DNA of 64,000 nt from Sphingomonas glaciei. GTDB lineage: Bacteria; Pseudomonadota; Alphaproteobacteria; Sphingomonadales; Sphingomonadaceae. A program made the translations under genes and the position numbers. Below are positions 26,170-35,003 of this stretch, piece after piece. Numbering within the stretch: position 1 is the stretch's first letter; the number at the start of each line of letters is the position of its first letter. The stretch is from positions 2,575,001-2,639,000 of the forward strand of contig NZ_CP097253.1 of the NCBI RefSeq assembly GCF_023380025.1. Direction: 5' to 3'. The notes under the pieces were generated by a model that was given only the letters and a program-made list of their open reading frames with translations, did not search any database and had not been told where the DNA came from.

Positions 26170-27537
26170 TTACTTTCCCCGACCTTTGCGGCCCTTTTCG
26201 ACCTCGGTGCGGCTTACCATGGCGATATCCTGCGCACGAAGGAAATCGGGGGTGCCCTGGGGGATGCCCTTGAGCGCGCGCTCGGCGCTGGCCAGCGCAA
26301 GCTTAGGCTCGCCTTCCAGGCTGTAGCGCTCGGCGGTTGCCAGCGAGGCGCGGGGCAGGTCGCCCTTGCGGTCGTAGATGACGCCCAGCTGATACCAGGC
26401 GAACGGCTGCTCATTGTCGCGGCCGATCGAGGCGCGCAGCACCCGCTCGGCCTCGGGCAGATTGTCGTTCTGCTCGGTCGCCAGCAGGGCGTGGCCCAGC
26501 ATCGCCTGGATCATCGGCTGGTCGGGCGCCTTGGCGACCGCGGTGCGAAGCGGCGCCAGCGCCTCCATCGGCTTTCCGCTTTCGAGCAGGATCTGGCCCT
26601 TGAGCTCGAGGTAGAAAGGGTCCTGTGGGGCGGTCGCCAGCAGCGCGTCGGCCTCGCGCAGGGCAGCGTCGCGGTCGCCCATCCGGTGATAGGCATAGGC
26701 CCGGGCGTAATGCGCCGGAACGCTGGTATCGCTGACCGGATAGGTCCGCAACACGCCCTGCTTGTCGCTGATGAACCCGATCAGCTTGGCCCGGACCCGC
26801 TGGAACCGTGCCTCGAGCGCGGGATCGGTGCGGCGGTCCCAGGCGGGGTCCCTGCGGTAGGTCTCGGTCAGCGCGGCAACACGCTCGGACGACAGCGGGT
26901 GGGTGCGGTTGTAGCTGTCGGTGGCATAGACCGCGAGGCGATATTCCTGGTTCTGCAGCTTCTTGAAGAACTGAATTGAGCCTTGGCCCGAAATCCCCGC
27001 CTTGCTGAGGTAGGCGACGCCGGCTTGGTCGGCGCTGGTTTCCTGGGCGCGGGTGAAGGCGAGGTACTGACCCATCGCCACCTGCTGGCCGATCGCCATC
27101 GCTCCCATTGCCGCCTCGCCCGCGCCGGCCGCCATGGCGAGGCCGCCGAGGACCAGGCTGAGGAGGGTGATGCCGGTCGCCTGCTTGGCTCCTTCGCCCG
27201 AGCGGATGACATCGCCGCCGACCACGTGGCCAAGCTCGTGGGCGACCACGCCCTGCACCTGGTTGGCGTTGTCAGCGGCGGTGATCAGGCCGGTGTGGAT
27301 GTAGACCACCTGGCCCCCGGCGACGAAGGCGTTGATCTCCGGATCGTTGATCAGGACGATCTTCACGTTCTTGGGATCGAGCTGGGCTGCCTCGATCAGC
27401 GGTCTCGACATGTCGTTGAACAGCTTCTCCGTCTCGCTGTCGCGAAGGATCGACTGGGCCGCGGCGGGTTGGGCCCCCGCGAAGACAAGGGCCAGGAAAA
27501 GCATCAGCCTGGTGCTGAGCGGGTGCACGCGTCGCAT
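26170..27537 (-). CDS. periplasmic M48 metalloprotease with TPR repeats (BepA-like)
   Basis: The 455-residue protein carries the zinc motif HELGH in GVVAHELGHVVGGDV and a downstream Glu in QETSADQAG. TPR-like helical repeats follow from about residue 300 (HYARAYAYHRMGDRDAALRE and later). This is the architecture of BepA/YfgC, the outer-membrane-protein quality protease. The start at 27537 gives a clean Sec signal (RLMLFLALVFAGAQPAAAQ). ATG 27606, with SD GAGAGGG, would add 23 residues before it and cannot be excluded. It is divergent from argS. Confidence 0.9.
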   Translation of the reverse strand: MRRVHPLSTRLMLFLALVFAGAQPAAAQSILRDSETEKLFNDMSRPLIEAAQLDPKNVKIVLINDPEINAFVAGGQVVYIHTGLITAADNANQVQGVVAHELGHVVGGDVIRSGEGAKQATGITLLSLVLGGLAMAAGAGEAAMGAMAIGQQVAMGQYLAFTRAQETSADQAGVAYLSKAGISGQGSIQFFKKLQNQEYRLAVYATDSYNRTHPLSSERVAALTETYRRDPAWDRRTDPALEARFQRVRAKLIGFISDKQGVLRTYPVSDTSVPAHYARAYAYHRMGDRDAALREADALLATAPQDPFYLELKGQILLESGKPMEALAPLRTAVAKAPDQPMIQAMLGHALLATEQNDNLPEAERVLRASIGRDNEQPFAWYQLGVIYDRKGDLPRASLATAERYSLEGEPKLALASAERALKGIPQGTPDFLRAQDIAMVSRTEVEKGRKGRGK

Positions 27538-27645
27538 GGGCTGGTCCACTCCGGCACGGCGGCTGAACGGGGGGTGACTGTTGCCGGCAGACTGGCGTAA
27601 GGGCATGTCCCTCTCTGACACAAACTTCGAGCGATTGCCAAAGCC

Positions 27646-29370
27646 TTGAGCCTGTTTTCGACCTTCACCGCGCACGTAAACCGCATCCTCGACGAGCTGT
27701 CCGCCAGCGGGGCGCTGCCGCCCGAACTGCCGCGCGGGAATATCACTGTCGAGCCGCCGCGCGACGCGAGCCACGGCGACCTGTCGACCAACGCGGCGAT
27801 GGTGCTGGCCAAGCCCGCCGGGACCAACCCGCGCGCGCTCGCCGCACTGCTGGTGCCGCCGCTGCAGGCTATTCCCGGCGTGGCCGAAGTCCAGATCGCC
27901 GGCCCGGGTTTCATCAACCTGCGCCTTGGCGACGAGGTGTGGCGCGATGAACTTCGCCGCATCGCCGCGGAGGGCACGCGCTATGGTCTGAGCGACATCG
28001 GTCACGGCCGCCGCGTCAATGTCGAATATGTCTCGGCCAACCCCACCGGCCCGATGCACATGGGCCATTGCCGCGGGGCGGTGGTCGGCGACGCGCTCGC
28101 CACCCTGCTTGCCGCGGCGGGCTTCGCGGTGACCCGCGAATATTACGTCAACGATGCCGGCAGCCAGGTCGATACGCTCGCCCGCTCGGCCCACCTGCGG
28201 TATCGCGAAGCGCTGGGCGAGAGCATCGGCGACATTCCCGAAGGCCTCTATCCCGGCGATTATCTGAAGCCGGTCGGGACGCTGCTCGCCGCCGAATATG
28301 GCGACCGGATGGTGTCGGCGCCCGAGTCCGAATGGCTCGTGCCGTTCCGCGAAAAGACGGTCGCGGCGATGCTCGACCTGATCCGTCACGACCTGTCGCT
28401 GTTGGGCGTCCGCCACGACCTGTTCTCCTCAGAGGCCGACGTGGTCGCTTCGGGCGCTGCCGATCGCGCGCTGGCGGCCTTGCGCGCCAAGGGCCTCGCT
28501 TACGAAGGCCTGCTCGAAGCCCCCAAGGGCAAGGCGCCCGAGGATTGGGAGCCGGTCGAGCTGACCTTGTTCCGGTCGACCCAATTCGGCGACGACCAGG
28601 ATCGCCCGATGAAGAAGTCCGACGGCAGCTGGACCTATTTCGGCGTCGATACCGCCTACCACCTCCAGAAGCTGGAACGCTCGGACGAGCTGATCAACAT
28701 CTGGGGCGCCGACCATAGCGGCACCGTCAAGCGGACCCAGGCCGCGGTCGCCGCGCTTGCCGGGCGCGAGGTGCTGGACGTCAAGATCGTGCAGATGGTC
28801 CAGCTGCTGCGCGCCGGCGAGCCGGTGAAGATGAGCAAGCGGGCGGGCAATTTCGTCACGCTGGCCGACGTCGTGCGCGAAGTCGGCAAGGACGTGGTCC
28901 GCTTCATCATGCTGACCAAGCGGCCGGACACGATGCTCGACTTCGACTTCGCCAAGGTGGTCGAGGCGTCCAAGGACAATCCGGTCTTCTACGTCCAATA
29001 TGCCCACGCCCGCATCTCGAGCCTGAAGCGCAAGGCGGCCGAAGCCGGGCTGGCGGAGGGCGAGGCCGACCTCGACCTGCTCGACGCCGAGGAACTCGCT
29101 CTGGTGCGGCATGCCAGTCATTTTCCGCGGGTGGTCGAGGCGGCGGCGCTGGCCCACGAGCCGCATCGCATTGCTTTCTACCTGTACGACCTTGCCGCCG
29201 CCTTCCATGCCTTGTGGAATCGCGGGAACGACGACCCATCCAGGCGTTTCCTGATCGACGGCGAGCCCCGGCTCAGCGCAGCTCGGCTGGCGCTTGCCCA
29301 GGCGGTCGCGCAAGTGATCGGCAACGGTCTGGCTTTGATGGGCGTCGAGGCAGCCGAGGAGATGCGCTGA
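27646..29370 (+). CDS. argS: arginyl-tRNA synthetase
   Basis: The 574-residue class I synthetase charges tRNA-Arg. The HIGH motif appears as HMGH in [18 protein letters not shown], preceded by [14 protein letters not shown] is in [15 protein letters not shown]. The N-terminal additional domain ([18 protein letters not shown]) and the C-terminal DALR anticodon-binding domain are present. The start is a TTG at 27646, chosen because [10 protein letters not shown] is the family N-terminus and no ATG or GTG fits. It is the first gene of a nine-gene run ending at tatC. Confidence 0.96.
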   Translation: MSLFSTFTAHVNRILDELSASGALPPELPRGNITVEPPRDASHGDLSTNAAMVLAKPAGTNPRALAALLVPPLQAIPGVAEVQIAGPGFINLRLGDEVWRDELRRIAAEGTRYGLSDIGHGRRVNVEYVSANPTGPMHMGHCRGAVVGDALATLLAAAGFAVTREYYVNDAGSQVDTLARSAHLRYREALGESIGDIPEGLYPGDYLKPVGTLLAAEYGDRMVSAPESEWLVPFREKTVAAMLDLIRHDLSLLGVRHDLFSSEADVVASGAADRALAALRAKGLAYEGLLEAPKGKAPEDWEPVELTLFRSTQFGDDQDRPMKKSDGSWTYFGVDTAYHLQKLERSDELINIWGADHSGTVKRTQAAVAALAGREVLDVKIVQMVQLLRAGEPVKMSKRAGNFVTLADVVREVGKDVVRFIMLTKRPDTMLDFDFAKVVEASKDNPVFYVQYAHARISSLKRKAAEAGLAEGEADLDLLDAEELALVRHASHFPRVVEAAALAHEPHRIAFYLYDLAAAFHALWNRGNDDPSRRFLIDGEPRLSAARLALAQAVAQVIGNGLALMGVEAAEEMR

Positions 29371-29374
29371 GCTT

Positions 29375-30115
29375 ATGGCGGCCACACCCGAACGTCTGTC
29401 CTGGCTGAAGGAGGAGCCCGCCGCAGAGGGTTCGAGAACGCCTGCCAGGAACAAGCCGGCAGGGAGGATGTGGCCCTGGTACCTGCTGCTGGCGCTGGTC
29501 GTCGCTGCCGTGGCGGCGGGCGCCTGGTGGCTCAGTACCGGCAAGGAAGCCGCCCCGCCGGAATTGCCTGCCGAGCAATCGATCCCGATCCCGGTCACGC
29601 AGGCGACCCCTGCCGAGCCCGGTACCGAACTGACTGACCCTGCGGAGCCGGTGGCCGATACGGCGCCATTCTCACCTGCCCGGACCAGCCCGCGGCCGGT
29701 GCGCAGGACCGCGCAGCGCAGCGCCGCTCCGTCCGAACCGGGCGAGGCGGCAAGTCCCGAAGGCTCGGTCGGACGCTCGTTCTTCCCTGCCGACGACGCC
29801 TCCGCGACGCTTCCTGCACCCGGTCCCACCTCCGTCGCCACCTACAACCCGCGACCTTATGGGGGCCGGGTAGTTCAGCTCGGGGCATTCCCGACCCGCG
29901 CGCAGGCCGAGGTGAACTGGCAGCGGATCACGCGCCGCTATCCCTACCTCGCCACAAAATCCAAGATGGTGAACACCGTCGACGTCCGCGGTCTCGGCGG
30001 CGGGCGGCCGACGCGAATGTTCCGGTTGCAGCTCGGCACCTCTTCGCAAGCCCAGTCGGTTGTCATATGCCAGCAGCTCGAGCGTGCGGGGCACTCATGC
30101 GTGGTGGTATATTGA
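29375..30115 (+). CDS. SPOR-domain membrane protein (first of a tandem pair)
   Basis: The 246-residue bitopic protein has a short cytoplasmic N-terminus, a transmembrane helix at about residues 33-54, and a Pro/Ala/Glu-rich periplasmic linker. The C-terminal SPOR domain (about 160-246) starts at RVVQLGAFPTRAQAEVNWQR and ends at QLERAGHSCVVVY. SPOR domains bind septal peptidoglycan lacking stem peptides. The position after argS and before nagZ is the usual alphaproteobacterial context. The stop abuts the next start directly. Confidence 0.9.
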   Translation: MAATPERLSWLKEEPAAEGSRTPARNKPAGRMWPWYLLLALVVAAVAAGAWWLSTGKEAAPPELPAEQSIPIPVTQATPAEPGTELTDPAEPVADTAPFSPARTSPRPVRRTAQRSAAPSEPGEAASPEGSVGRSFFPADDASATLPAPGPTSVATYNPRPYGGRVVQLGAFPTRAQAEVNWQRITRRYPYLATKSKMVNTVDVRGLGGGRPTRMFRLQLGTSSQAQSVVICQQLERAGHSCVVVY

Positions 30116-30790
30116 ATGGCAACTAGGGGTGGTCTTTCACGGGGCGGGACGGCGGGCGAACCGCTGCCCTGGCTCGAACCGGTCGAGGACGAGGACGAGC
30201 CGCCGGCGCTGTCCGCGCGCAAGATGGGCGCGGCGATCCTGGTCGTGCTGCTGGCCGCGGCGCTGGTCGCCGGAACGCTCTACTGGATCGGCCGCAGCGG
30301 TGCCGACGAAGGCACCGGCGCGCCCGAACTGATCAGGGCCGAACCGGGCCCGGTGAAGATCAAGCCCGACGATCCCGGCGGGATCGACGTGGCGGGTGAC
30401 AGCGAGACCGCCTTTGCGACGGGGGCCGGCGAGACGGTCGACGGTGAGCTCAATCTCGACGCGGTGCCCGAGGAGGCGATCGCTCGACCCAACAAGGCCA
30501 AGCCTGCTCCGGCGGCCGAAGAGCCTGCCGAGCCCACTGCGGCTGCGCCGCCGCCGCCGGCCGGTTCCGCCAACCAGGTCCAGCTCGGCTTCTACGGTTC
30601 GGCGTCCGAAGCCGAGGCCGCGTGGAAGACGCTGTCCGGCCGCTTCCCGGCCATCGCCGGTGCCGGCAAGATCGTCATTCCCTATCAGTCGGGCCAGCGG
30701 CTTCGCGCCGGTTTCGCCAGCCCGGCCGAGGCTCGCGCGGCGTGCCAGTTGCTGAAGGCGGCGGGCGACGCCTGCTTCGTGGCGCGCTGA
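30116..30790 (+). CDS. second SPOR-domain membrane protein
   Basis: The 224-residue protein has the same plan as its neighbour: cytoplasmic N-terminus, helix at about residues 37-58, acidic and proline-rich linker, and a C-terminal SPOR-like domain from NQVQLGFYGSASEAEAAWKT to CQLLKAAGDACFVAR. Its linker is more acidic than that of the first copy. The ATG begins at the base after the preceding stop. It is probably an old tandem duplicate with a related septal role. Confidence 0.88.
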   Translation: MATRGGLSRGGTAGEPLPWLEPVEDEDEPPALSARKMGAAILVVLLAAALVAGTLYWIGRSGADEGTGAPELIRAEPGPVKIKPDDPGGIDVAGDSETAFATGAGETVDGELNLDAVPEEAIARPNKAKPAPAAEEPAEPTAAAPPPPAGSANQVQLGFYGSASEAEAAWKTLSGRFPAIAGAGKIVIPYQSGQRLRAGFASPAEARAACQLLKAAGDACFVAR

Positions 30791-30793
30791 GCC

Positions 30794-31804
30794 ATGCAGG
30801 CAGCGATCTATGGCCTCGCCGGCCTAACCCTCAGCCCTGACGAGCGGGCCTTTTTCCGCGACGTCGATCCGGCCGGTTACATCTTGTTCGCGCGCAATTG
30901 CGGCGACCCGGATCAGCTCATGGCGCTGACCGCCTCGCTCCGTGATCTGCACGGCCGAGCCGACCTGCCGATCCTGATCGACCAGGAAGGCGGCCGGGTC
31001 ATGCGGATGAAGCCCCCGGTCTGGCCCTCGCTGCCGGCGGGTGGGGCATTCGAGAAGCTCTACCAGACCGCGCCGTCGTCGGCGATCGAAGCGGCCCGGA
31101 TGAACGCCCGGGCGATCGGCCTGATGCTCTCGGCGCATGGCATCAACGTCAATTGCATCCCCAATCTCGACGTCCGCCAGCCGGACGCGGACAAGGTCGT
31201 GGGCGATCGCGCCTACGGCACCGAGCCGATGCAGGTGGCGGCGATAGGCCGCGCGGTGCTCGACGGGCTGGGATCGGCCGGGGTGGTCGGCGTGGTCAAG
31301 CACATGCCCGGCCACGGTCGCGCCACGGTCGACAGCCACAAGGAATTGCCGCGCGTCAGCGCGGCCGCCGACGAGCTGGAGGTCGACCTCGAGCCGTTCG
31401 AGACGCTGCGCGAGGCCTCGATGGGCATGGTGGCGCACATCCTGTTCGAGGCCTGGGACAGCGAGCTTCCGTCCAGCCAGTCGCCCTTCATCATCGAGGA
31501 GATCATTCGCAAGCGGATCGGCTTCTCGGGGCTATTGATGACCGACGATATCGGCATGGAGGCCCTGAAGGGCTCGGCCGGCGAGCGGTCGGCGGCGGCA
31601 CTGGCGGCCGGGTGCGATCTGACGCTTCATTGCAGCGGCGACTTTGCCGAAATGCTCGACGTCGCCGCGCATGTCGGGGCGATGGACGGGGAGGCCGAGG
31701 GGCGGCTGGCACGCGCGATGGCCGGCGCCATGCTGGGGTCGTCGGAGGGACCCGACTTCGCCGCGGCCGTGGCGGTTCGTGACGAGCTTCTGGCGCTCGC
31801 CTGA
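30794..31804 (+). CDS. nagZ: beta-N-acetylhexosaminidase (GH3)
   Basis: The 336-residue cytoplasmic enzyme releases GlcNAc from anhydro-muropeptides in cell-wall recycling. GH3 signatures are present: LIDQEGGRVMRM, the KHMPGHGRATVDSHKELP loop with the acid/base His, and the nucleophile Asp in GLLMTDDIGMEAL. No signal peptide is seen. The gene sits 3 bp after the second SPOR gene and just before scpA, the conserved order in this group. Confidence 0.95.
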   Translation: MQAAIYGLAGLTLSPDERAFFRDVDPAGYILFARNCGDPDQLMALTASLRDLHGRADLPILIDQEGGRVMRMKPPVWPSLPAGGAFEKLYQTAPSSAIEAARMNARAIGLMLSAHGINVNCIPNLDVRQPDADKVVGDRAYGTEPMQVAAIGRAVLDGLGSAGVVGVVKHMPGHGRATVDSHKELPRVSAAADELEVDLEPFETLREASMGMVAHILFEAWDSELPSSQSPFIIEEIIRKRIGFSGLLMTDDIGMEALKGSAGERSAAALAAGCDLTLHCSGDFAEMLDVAAHVGAMDGEAEGRLARAMAGAMLGSSEGPDFAAAVAVRDELLALA

Positions 31805-31813
31805 TCCGGCGAC

Positions 31814-32560
31814 ATGACCCTGCTGCAGGACCCCTCGGACGATGTCCTCCAGCTTAGCCTAGGTGCTTGGGAAGGTCCGCTCGACCTGCTGCTCAATCTT
31901 GCCCGGGCGCAGAAGGTCGATCTGCATGAGATCTCGATCCTCGTCCTGGTCGAGCAATATCTCGACTTCCTGGCGAACGCCCGCGCCCTGCGGCTGGAGA
32001 TCGCCGCCGATTATCTGGTGATGGCGGCCTGGCTGGCCTATCTCAAATCCTGCCTGCTACTGCCCAAGGATCCGACCCAGGATCCGAGCCCCGAGGAGCT
32101 CGCCGCCCTGCTCCAGCTGCGGCTGCAGCGCCTCGACGCGATGCGCGAGGCGGGAGCACGCCTGATGGGCCGCGACCGGCTCGGCCGGGACGTCTTCGCC
32201 CGCGGCCGGCCAGAAGGACTGCGCCAGGTCCGCAAGTCGCGCTGGCAAGTGTCGCTGTTCGAGCTGGCCTCCGCCTACGGCCAGGTCCGGGCTCGCTCGG
32301 CGCCGGTCATGCATGTCGTCGCCCGCCGCGCGGTGGTGACGCTGGAGGAGGCGATCGAGCGCGTCTCGTCCCTGATCGGAAGCGCCGTCGACTGGACGAT
32401 GCTCGAGCGCTTCCTCGAACCGACCCACGATCCGGAACGGGCGCGGTCGGCGCTTGCCTCGTCGTTCGTCGCCGCGCTCGAACTGGCGCGGCAGGGCAGG
32501 GTCGAACTGCGCCAGGCCGGACCGTTCGCGCCGCTGGAGCTGCGGCAGGCACGCGCGTGA
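31814..32560 (+). CDS. scpA: segregation and condensation protein A (kleisin)
   Basis: The 248-residue kleisin bridges SMC heads in chromosome condensation. The diagnostic N-terminus GAWEGPLDLLLNLARAQKVD and ADYLVMAAWLAYLKSCLLLP are present, and the C-terminal winged helix follows. The stop overlaps the scpB GTG start (GTGA). Confidence 0.95.
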   Translation: MTLLQDPSDDVLQLSLGAWEGPLDLLLNLARAQKVDLHEISILVLVEQYLDFLANARALRLEIAADYLVMAAWLAYLKSCLLLPKDPTQDPSPEELAALLQLRLQRLDAMREAGARLMGRDRLGRDVFARGRPEGLRQVRKSRWQVSLFELASAYGQVRARSAPVMHVVARRAVVTLEEAIERVSSLIGSAVDWTMLERFLEPTHDPERARSALASSFVAALELARQGRVELRQAGPFAPLELRQARA

Positions 32561-33129
32561 GCGACGATGGCTTCACACGCGCGGTCGAGGCCGTGCTGTT
32601 TGCCGCCGCCGAACCGCTTCGTCCGCAGGACATCACCGCCCACGCGGGCGAAGGCGATGTCGATGCCGCTCTTGCCGCGGTCCAGGCGCTCTACGCCAAC
32701 CGCGGCATCCATCTCGTCGAACGCGGCGGGCGCTGGCATTTCGAGACCGCCCCCGACCTTGCCCACCTGCTGCGCCGTACCCGCGAGGAGCCGCGCAGGC
32801 TCGGCCGGGCCGCGACCGAGATGCTCAGCATCATCGCCTATCACGAGCCGGTCAGCCGGGCAGAGATCGAGGCGATCCGCGGTGTGCAGACGTCCAAGGG
32901 GACACTCGACGTGTTGATGGAGGCGGGGTGGGTGCGGCCGGCCGGGCGCCGCGACGGGCCGGGGAGGCCGCTGCTCTACGCCACCACAGGCGACTTCCTG
33001 TCCCATTTCGGGCTTGTCAGTCGCCGTCACCTGCCGGGTATCGAGGATTTGCGGGCCGCCGGGCTCCTGGAGGCGCCGCAGAGCGTTATACCGGGACTGC
33101 AGCTAGAAAGCGGCGACGAAGAGGACTAG
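32557..33129 (+). CDS. scpB: segregation and condensation protein B
   Basis: The 190-residue protein partners ScpA in the SMC complex. Tandem winged-helix signatures include AVEAVLFAAAEPLRPQDI, TEMLSIIAYHEPVSRAEIE and YATTGDFLSHFGL. It starts with GTG inside the scpA stop, so coupling is expected. Confidence 0.95.
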   Translation: MSDDGFTRAVEAVLFAAAEPLRPQDITAHAGEGDVDAALAAVQALYANRGIHLVERGGRWHFETAPDLAHLLRRTREEPRRLGRAATEMLSIIAYHEPVSRAEIEAIRGVQTSKGTLDVLMEAGWVRPAGRRDGPGRPLLYATTGDFLSHFGLVSRRHLPGIEDLRAAGLLEAPQSVIPGLQLESGDEED

Positions 33130-33162
33130 ATAGCCCTTCAAGCTAACGGAGTTTTGGTTCTC

Positions 33163-33444
33163 ATGGGCGGTTTCAGCCTCATTCACTGGCTTATCCTCGG
33201 TGTAGTCATCTTGCTCCTGTTCGGCGGCAACCGCTTTTCCGCGATGATGGGTGACGTCGCGAAGGGGCTGAAGAGCTTCAAGCACGGCATGGCGGATGAC
33301 GAGGAAGAAGAGCGCCGGCGCAAGGCCGACGAACAGCGCCGCCTCGGCTCAGTCGACCGCCCGATCGACGTGACGCCCAACCCGCGCGTGGCTGATCCGG
33401 TCGCGCCGCCGCCTCCGTCGCCCTCCGACACGCTCCCGCGCTGA
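33163..33444 (+). CDS. tatA: Sec-independent translocase subunit TatA
   Basis: The 93-residue protein has the TatA plan: a short N-terminal transmembrane helix ([18 protein letters not shown]), the amphipathic [19 protein letters not shown] segment, and a charged then Pro-rich disordered tail. ATG 33163 is the family start. TatA polymerises to form the pore for folded proteins, such as the M24 peptidase predicted at 14530. Confidence 0.95.
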   Translation: MGGFSLIHWLILGVVILLLFGGNRFSAMMGDVAKGLKSFKHGMADDEEEERRRKADEQRRLGSVDRPIDVTPNPRVADPVAPPPPSPSDTLPR

Positions 33445-33456
33445 TCTCGCCGCCGC

Positions 33457-33915
33457 ATGTTCGGCGTCGACTCGACGGAGCTTTTGATCATCGCGCTTGC
33501 GGCGCTTGTGTTTATCGGACCCAAGGAACTGCCGGGCGCGATGCGGCAGGTCGGCCGCTGGGTCGGCCGGGCCCGCGCCCACGCGCGCCATTTCACCGCC
33601 GGCATCGAGAACATGATGCGCGAAGCCGAGCTGGAGGAGATGGAGACGCGCTGGCGTCAGGAAAACGAGCGCATCATGCGCGAGCATCCCTTCGCCTCCC
33701 CCTATCCCGGTGCCTCCGACGCGGTGAGCGGCCCGCTGCCGCCGCCGGATCCGCCCCTGTCGCCTGACCCGCAGCTTCCGCCGGAAGCCGTCCCTTCGCC
33801 TGCGCCGCAACCCGTATCCGAGGGTGAGCGCTCGCCGCCGGCCGCCAGCCTGACGCCTGACGAGCCCGGGCTTCCCTTGCCCGATCCCGAGCATCATCGG
33901 CGCGAACTGCCGTGA
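33457..33915 (+). CDS. tatB: Sec-independent translocase subunit TatB
   Basis: The 152-residue protein begins MFGVDSTELLIIALAALVFI, followed by GPKELPGAMRQVGRWVGRAR, the TatB signature with Glu in the helix and the GPK hinge. A long proline-rich tail follows. It recognises twin-arginine signals with TatC. The stop overlaps the tatC GTG start. Confidence 0.95.
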   Translation: MFGVDSTELLIIALAALVFIGPKELPGAMRQVGRWVGRARAHARHFTAGIENMMREAELEEMETRWRQENERIMREHPFASPYPGASDAVSGPLPPPDPPLSPDPQLPPEAVPSPAPQPVSEGERSPPAASLTPDEPGLPLPDPEHHRRELP

Positions 33916-34679
33916 AGGACCTCGACAACAGCAAGGCGCCCTTGTTCGATCATCTGGTCGAGCTGCGAAAGCGACTGCTGATCTGCATCGCGGTGCTCGT
34001 GGTGGCGTTTTTCGCCTGCTATTATTTCGCCCGCCCGATCTTTTCGGTGCTGATCCAGCCGCTCAAGGATGCCGGCGAGACGCGGGTGATCTATACCGAC
34101 GTGTTCGAGGCCTTCTGGGTGCAGGTAAAGGTCGGCCTGTTCGCGGCGCTGATGATCTGCTTCCCGGTCATCGCCACCCAGGGCTGGCGGTTCGTCGCGC
34201 CGGGTCTCTACGCCAAGGAAAAGCGGGCGGTGCTCCCGTTCCTGCTGCTGACCCCGGTGTTCTTCGGCGGCGGGGCGGCGTTCGCCTATTTTCTCGCCAT
34301 GCCATGGGCGCTGCATTTCCTGCTCGGCTTCCAGGGCGACATCGGGGGAGTCAGCCAGGAAGCGCTGCCGGGCGTGGGCAATTACCTGTCCTTCGTGACC
34401 CGCTTCCTGTTCGGCTTCGGGGTCGCCTTCCTGCTTCCGATCCTGCTGATGCTGCTGGAGCGGGCCGGGCTGGTCACCGCCGCCCAGCTCGCCAGCAAGC
34501 GCCGCTATGCGATCGTCGGTGCCTTTGCGATCGCGGCCGTGCTGACCCCGCCCGATGCGGTCAGCCAGCTGATGCTCGCGGTCCCCTTGTGGCTGCTCTA
34601 TGAAAGCTCGATCGTTGCCATCCGTCTGACCAACTGGCGGTCGGCAAAACAGGCTGCGCCCGCCTCGACGACGGAGTGA
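33912..34679 (+). CDS. tatC: Sec-independent translocase subunit TatC
   Basis: The 255-residue six-helix membrane protein is the Tat receptor. The N-terminal PLFDHLVELRKRLL motif, the periplasmic EAFWVQVKVGLFAALMICFP region and the ALLTPPD-like VLTPPDAVSQLMLAVPLWLL end are all present. It starts with GTG overlapping tatB. It is the last gene of the argS-tatC run; a GGCTTCGAAGCC palindrome follows within 25 bp of the stop. Confidence 0.95.
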   Translation: MKDLDNSKAPLFDHLVELRKRLLICIAVLVVAFFACYYFARPIFSVLIQPLKDAGETRVIYTDVFEAFWVQVKVGLFAALMICFPVIATQGWRFVAPGLYAKEKRAVLPFLLLTPVFFGGGAAFAYFLAMPWALHFLLGFQGDIGGVSQEALPGVGNYLSFVTRFLFGFGVAFLLPILLMLLERAGLVTAAQLASKRRYAIVGAFAIAAVLTPPDAVSQLMLAVPLWLLYESSIVAIRLTNWRSAKQAAPASTTE

Positions 34680-34769
34680 GGCCGGCTTCGAAGCCCGCCA
34701 GATCAGCTCACATCAGGACTGCGGCTTCGCTGCTCGCGTAGACCGGTGTTCCAGTGCGCAATGCTGGCC

Positions 34770-34907
34770 GGGGCTTGCGCTGAGGAGATAGCTTGCGCCC
34801 CAGACGCAAAGCGGGCCCGAAATCGTCACCGGGGGGGGGAGGGTTGACGACTTCGGGCCCGTGTAAGTGGATAGCGAGAGCGGGGGGGCAAAAGGTCACT
34901 ATCCGAA
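34770..34907 (-). ncRNA. candidate EcfG-dependent small RNA with C-rich loops (GsrN-like)
   Basis: Downstream of a perfect EcfG promoter the minus-strand RNA folds into three hairpins. Stem 1 (34904-34896 with 34877-34869, 9 bp) encloses an 18-nt loop with a run of seven C. Stem 2 (34861-34845 with 34828-34812, 17 bp) encloses a 16-nt loop with CCCU and nine C. Stem 3 (34801-34797 with 34774-34770, plus GCU/AGC) has symmetrical GCAA internal loops and an AUCUCCUC loop. The one imperfect pair in each of stems 1 and 2 is G-U in the minus-strand RNA but would be A-C on the plus strand, so the minus strand is the structured one. C-rich loops next to general stress response genes under the stress sigma factor are the hallmark of Caulobacter GsrN. 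The 3' end is unclear because no U tract follows. Confidence 0.6.
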
Positions 34908-34913
34908 GATAAA

Positions 34914-34938
34914 AACGGTGATGTCGGCGAGGGGTTCC
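34914..34938 (-). promoter_or_regulatory. EcfG-type promoter, perfect match, for the small RNA
   Basis: On the minus strand GGAAC (34938-34934), a 16-nt spacer and CGTT (34917-34914) match the alphaproteobacterial general stress sigma factor consensus exactly. It points away from the PhyP gene into the structured stretch towards tatC. The transcription start would be near 34907. Confidence 0.7.
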
Positions 34939-35003
34939 AGACCGGTGAAAATTATTTTTCGAATAGGGGCCGGCCGTCGATGCGGCCGCGCCGTCGCAGC
35001 GAT

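Noticed and set aside
34812..34861. The 17-bp inverted repeat as a simple tatC terminator
   Set aside because: It lies more than 130 bp after tatC, has no plus-strand U tract, and its one imperfect pair is A-C on that strand but G-U on the other.
34708..34899. A 63-codon minus-strand frame starting with GTG in the stress locus
   Set aside because: It has no SD and runs through the hairpin stems and C-rich loops; the structured RNA explains the region better. It cannot be fully excluded that the RNA is also translated.
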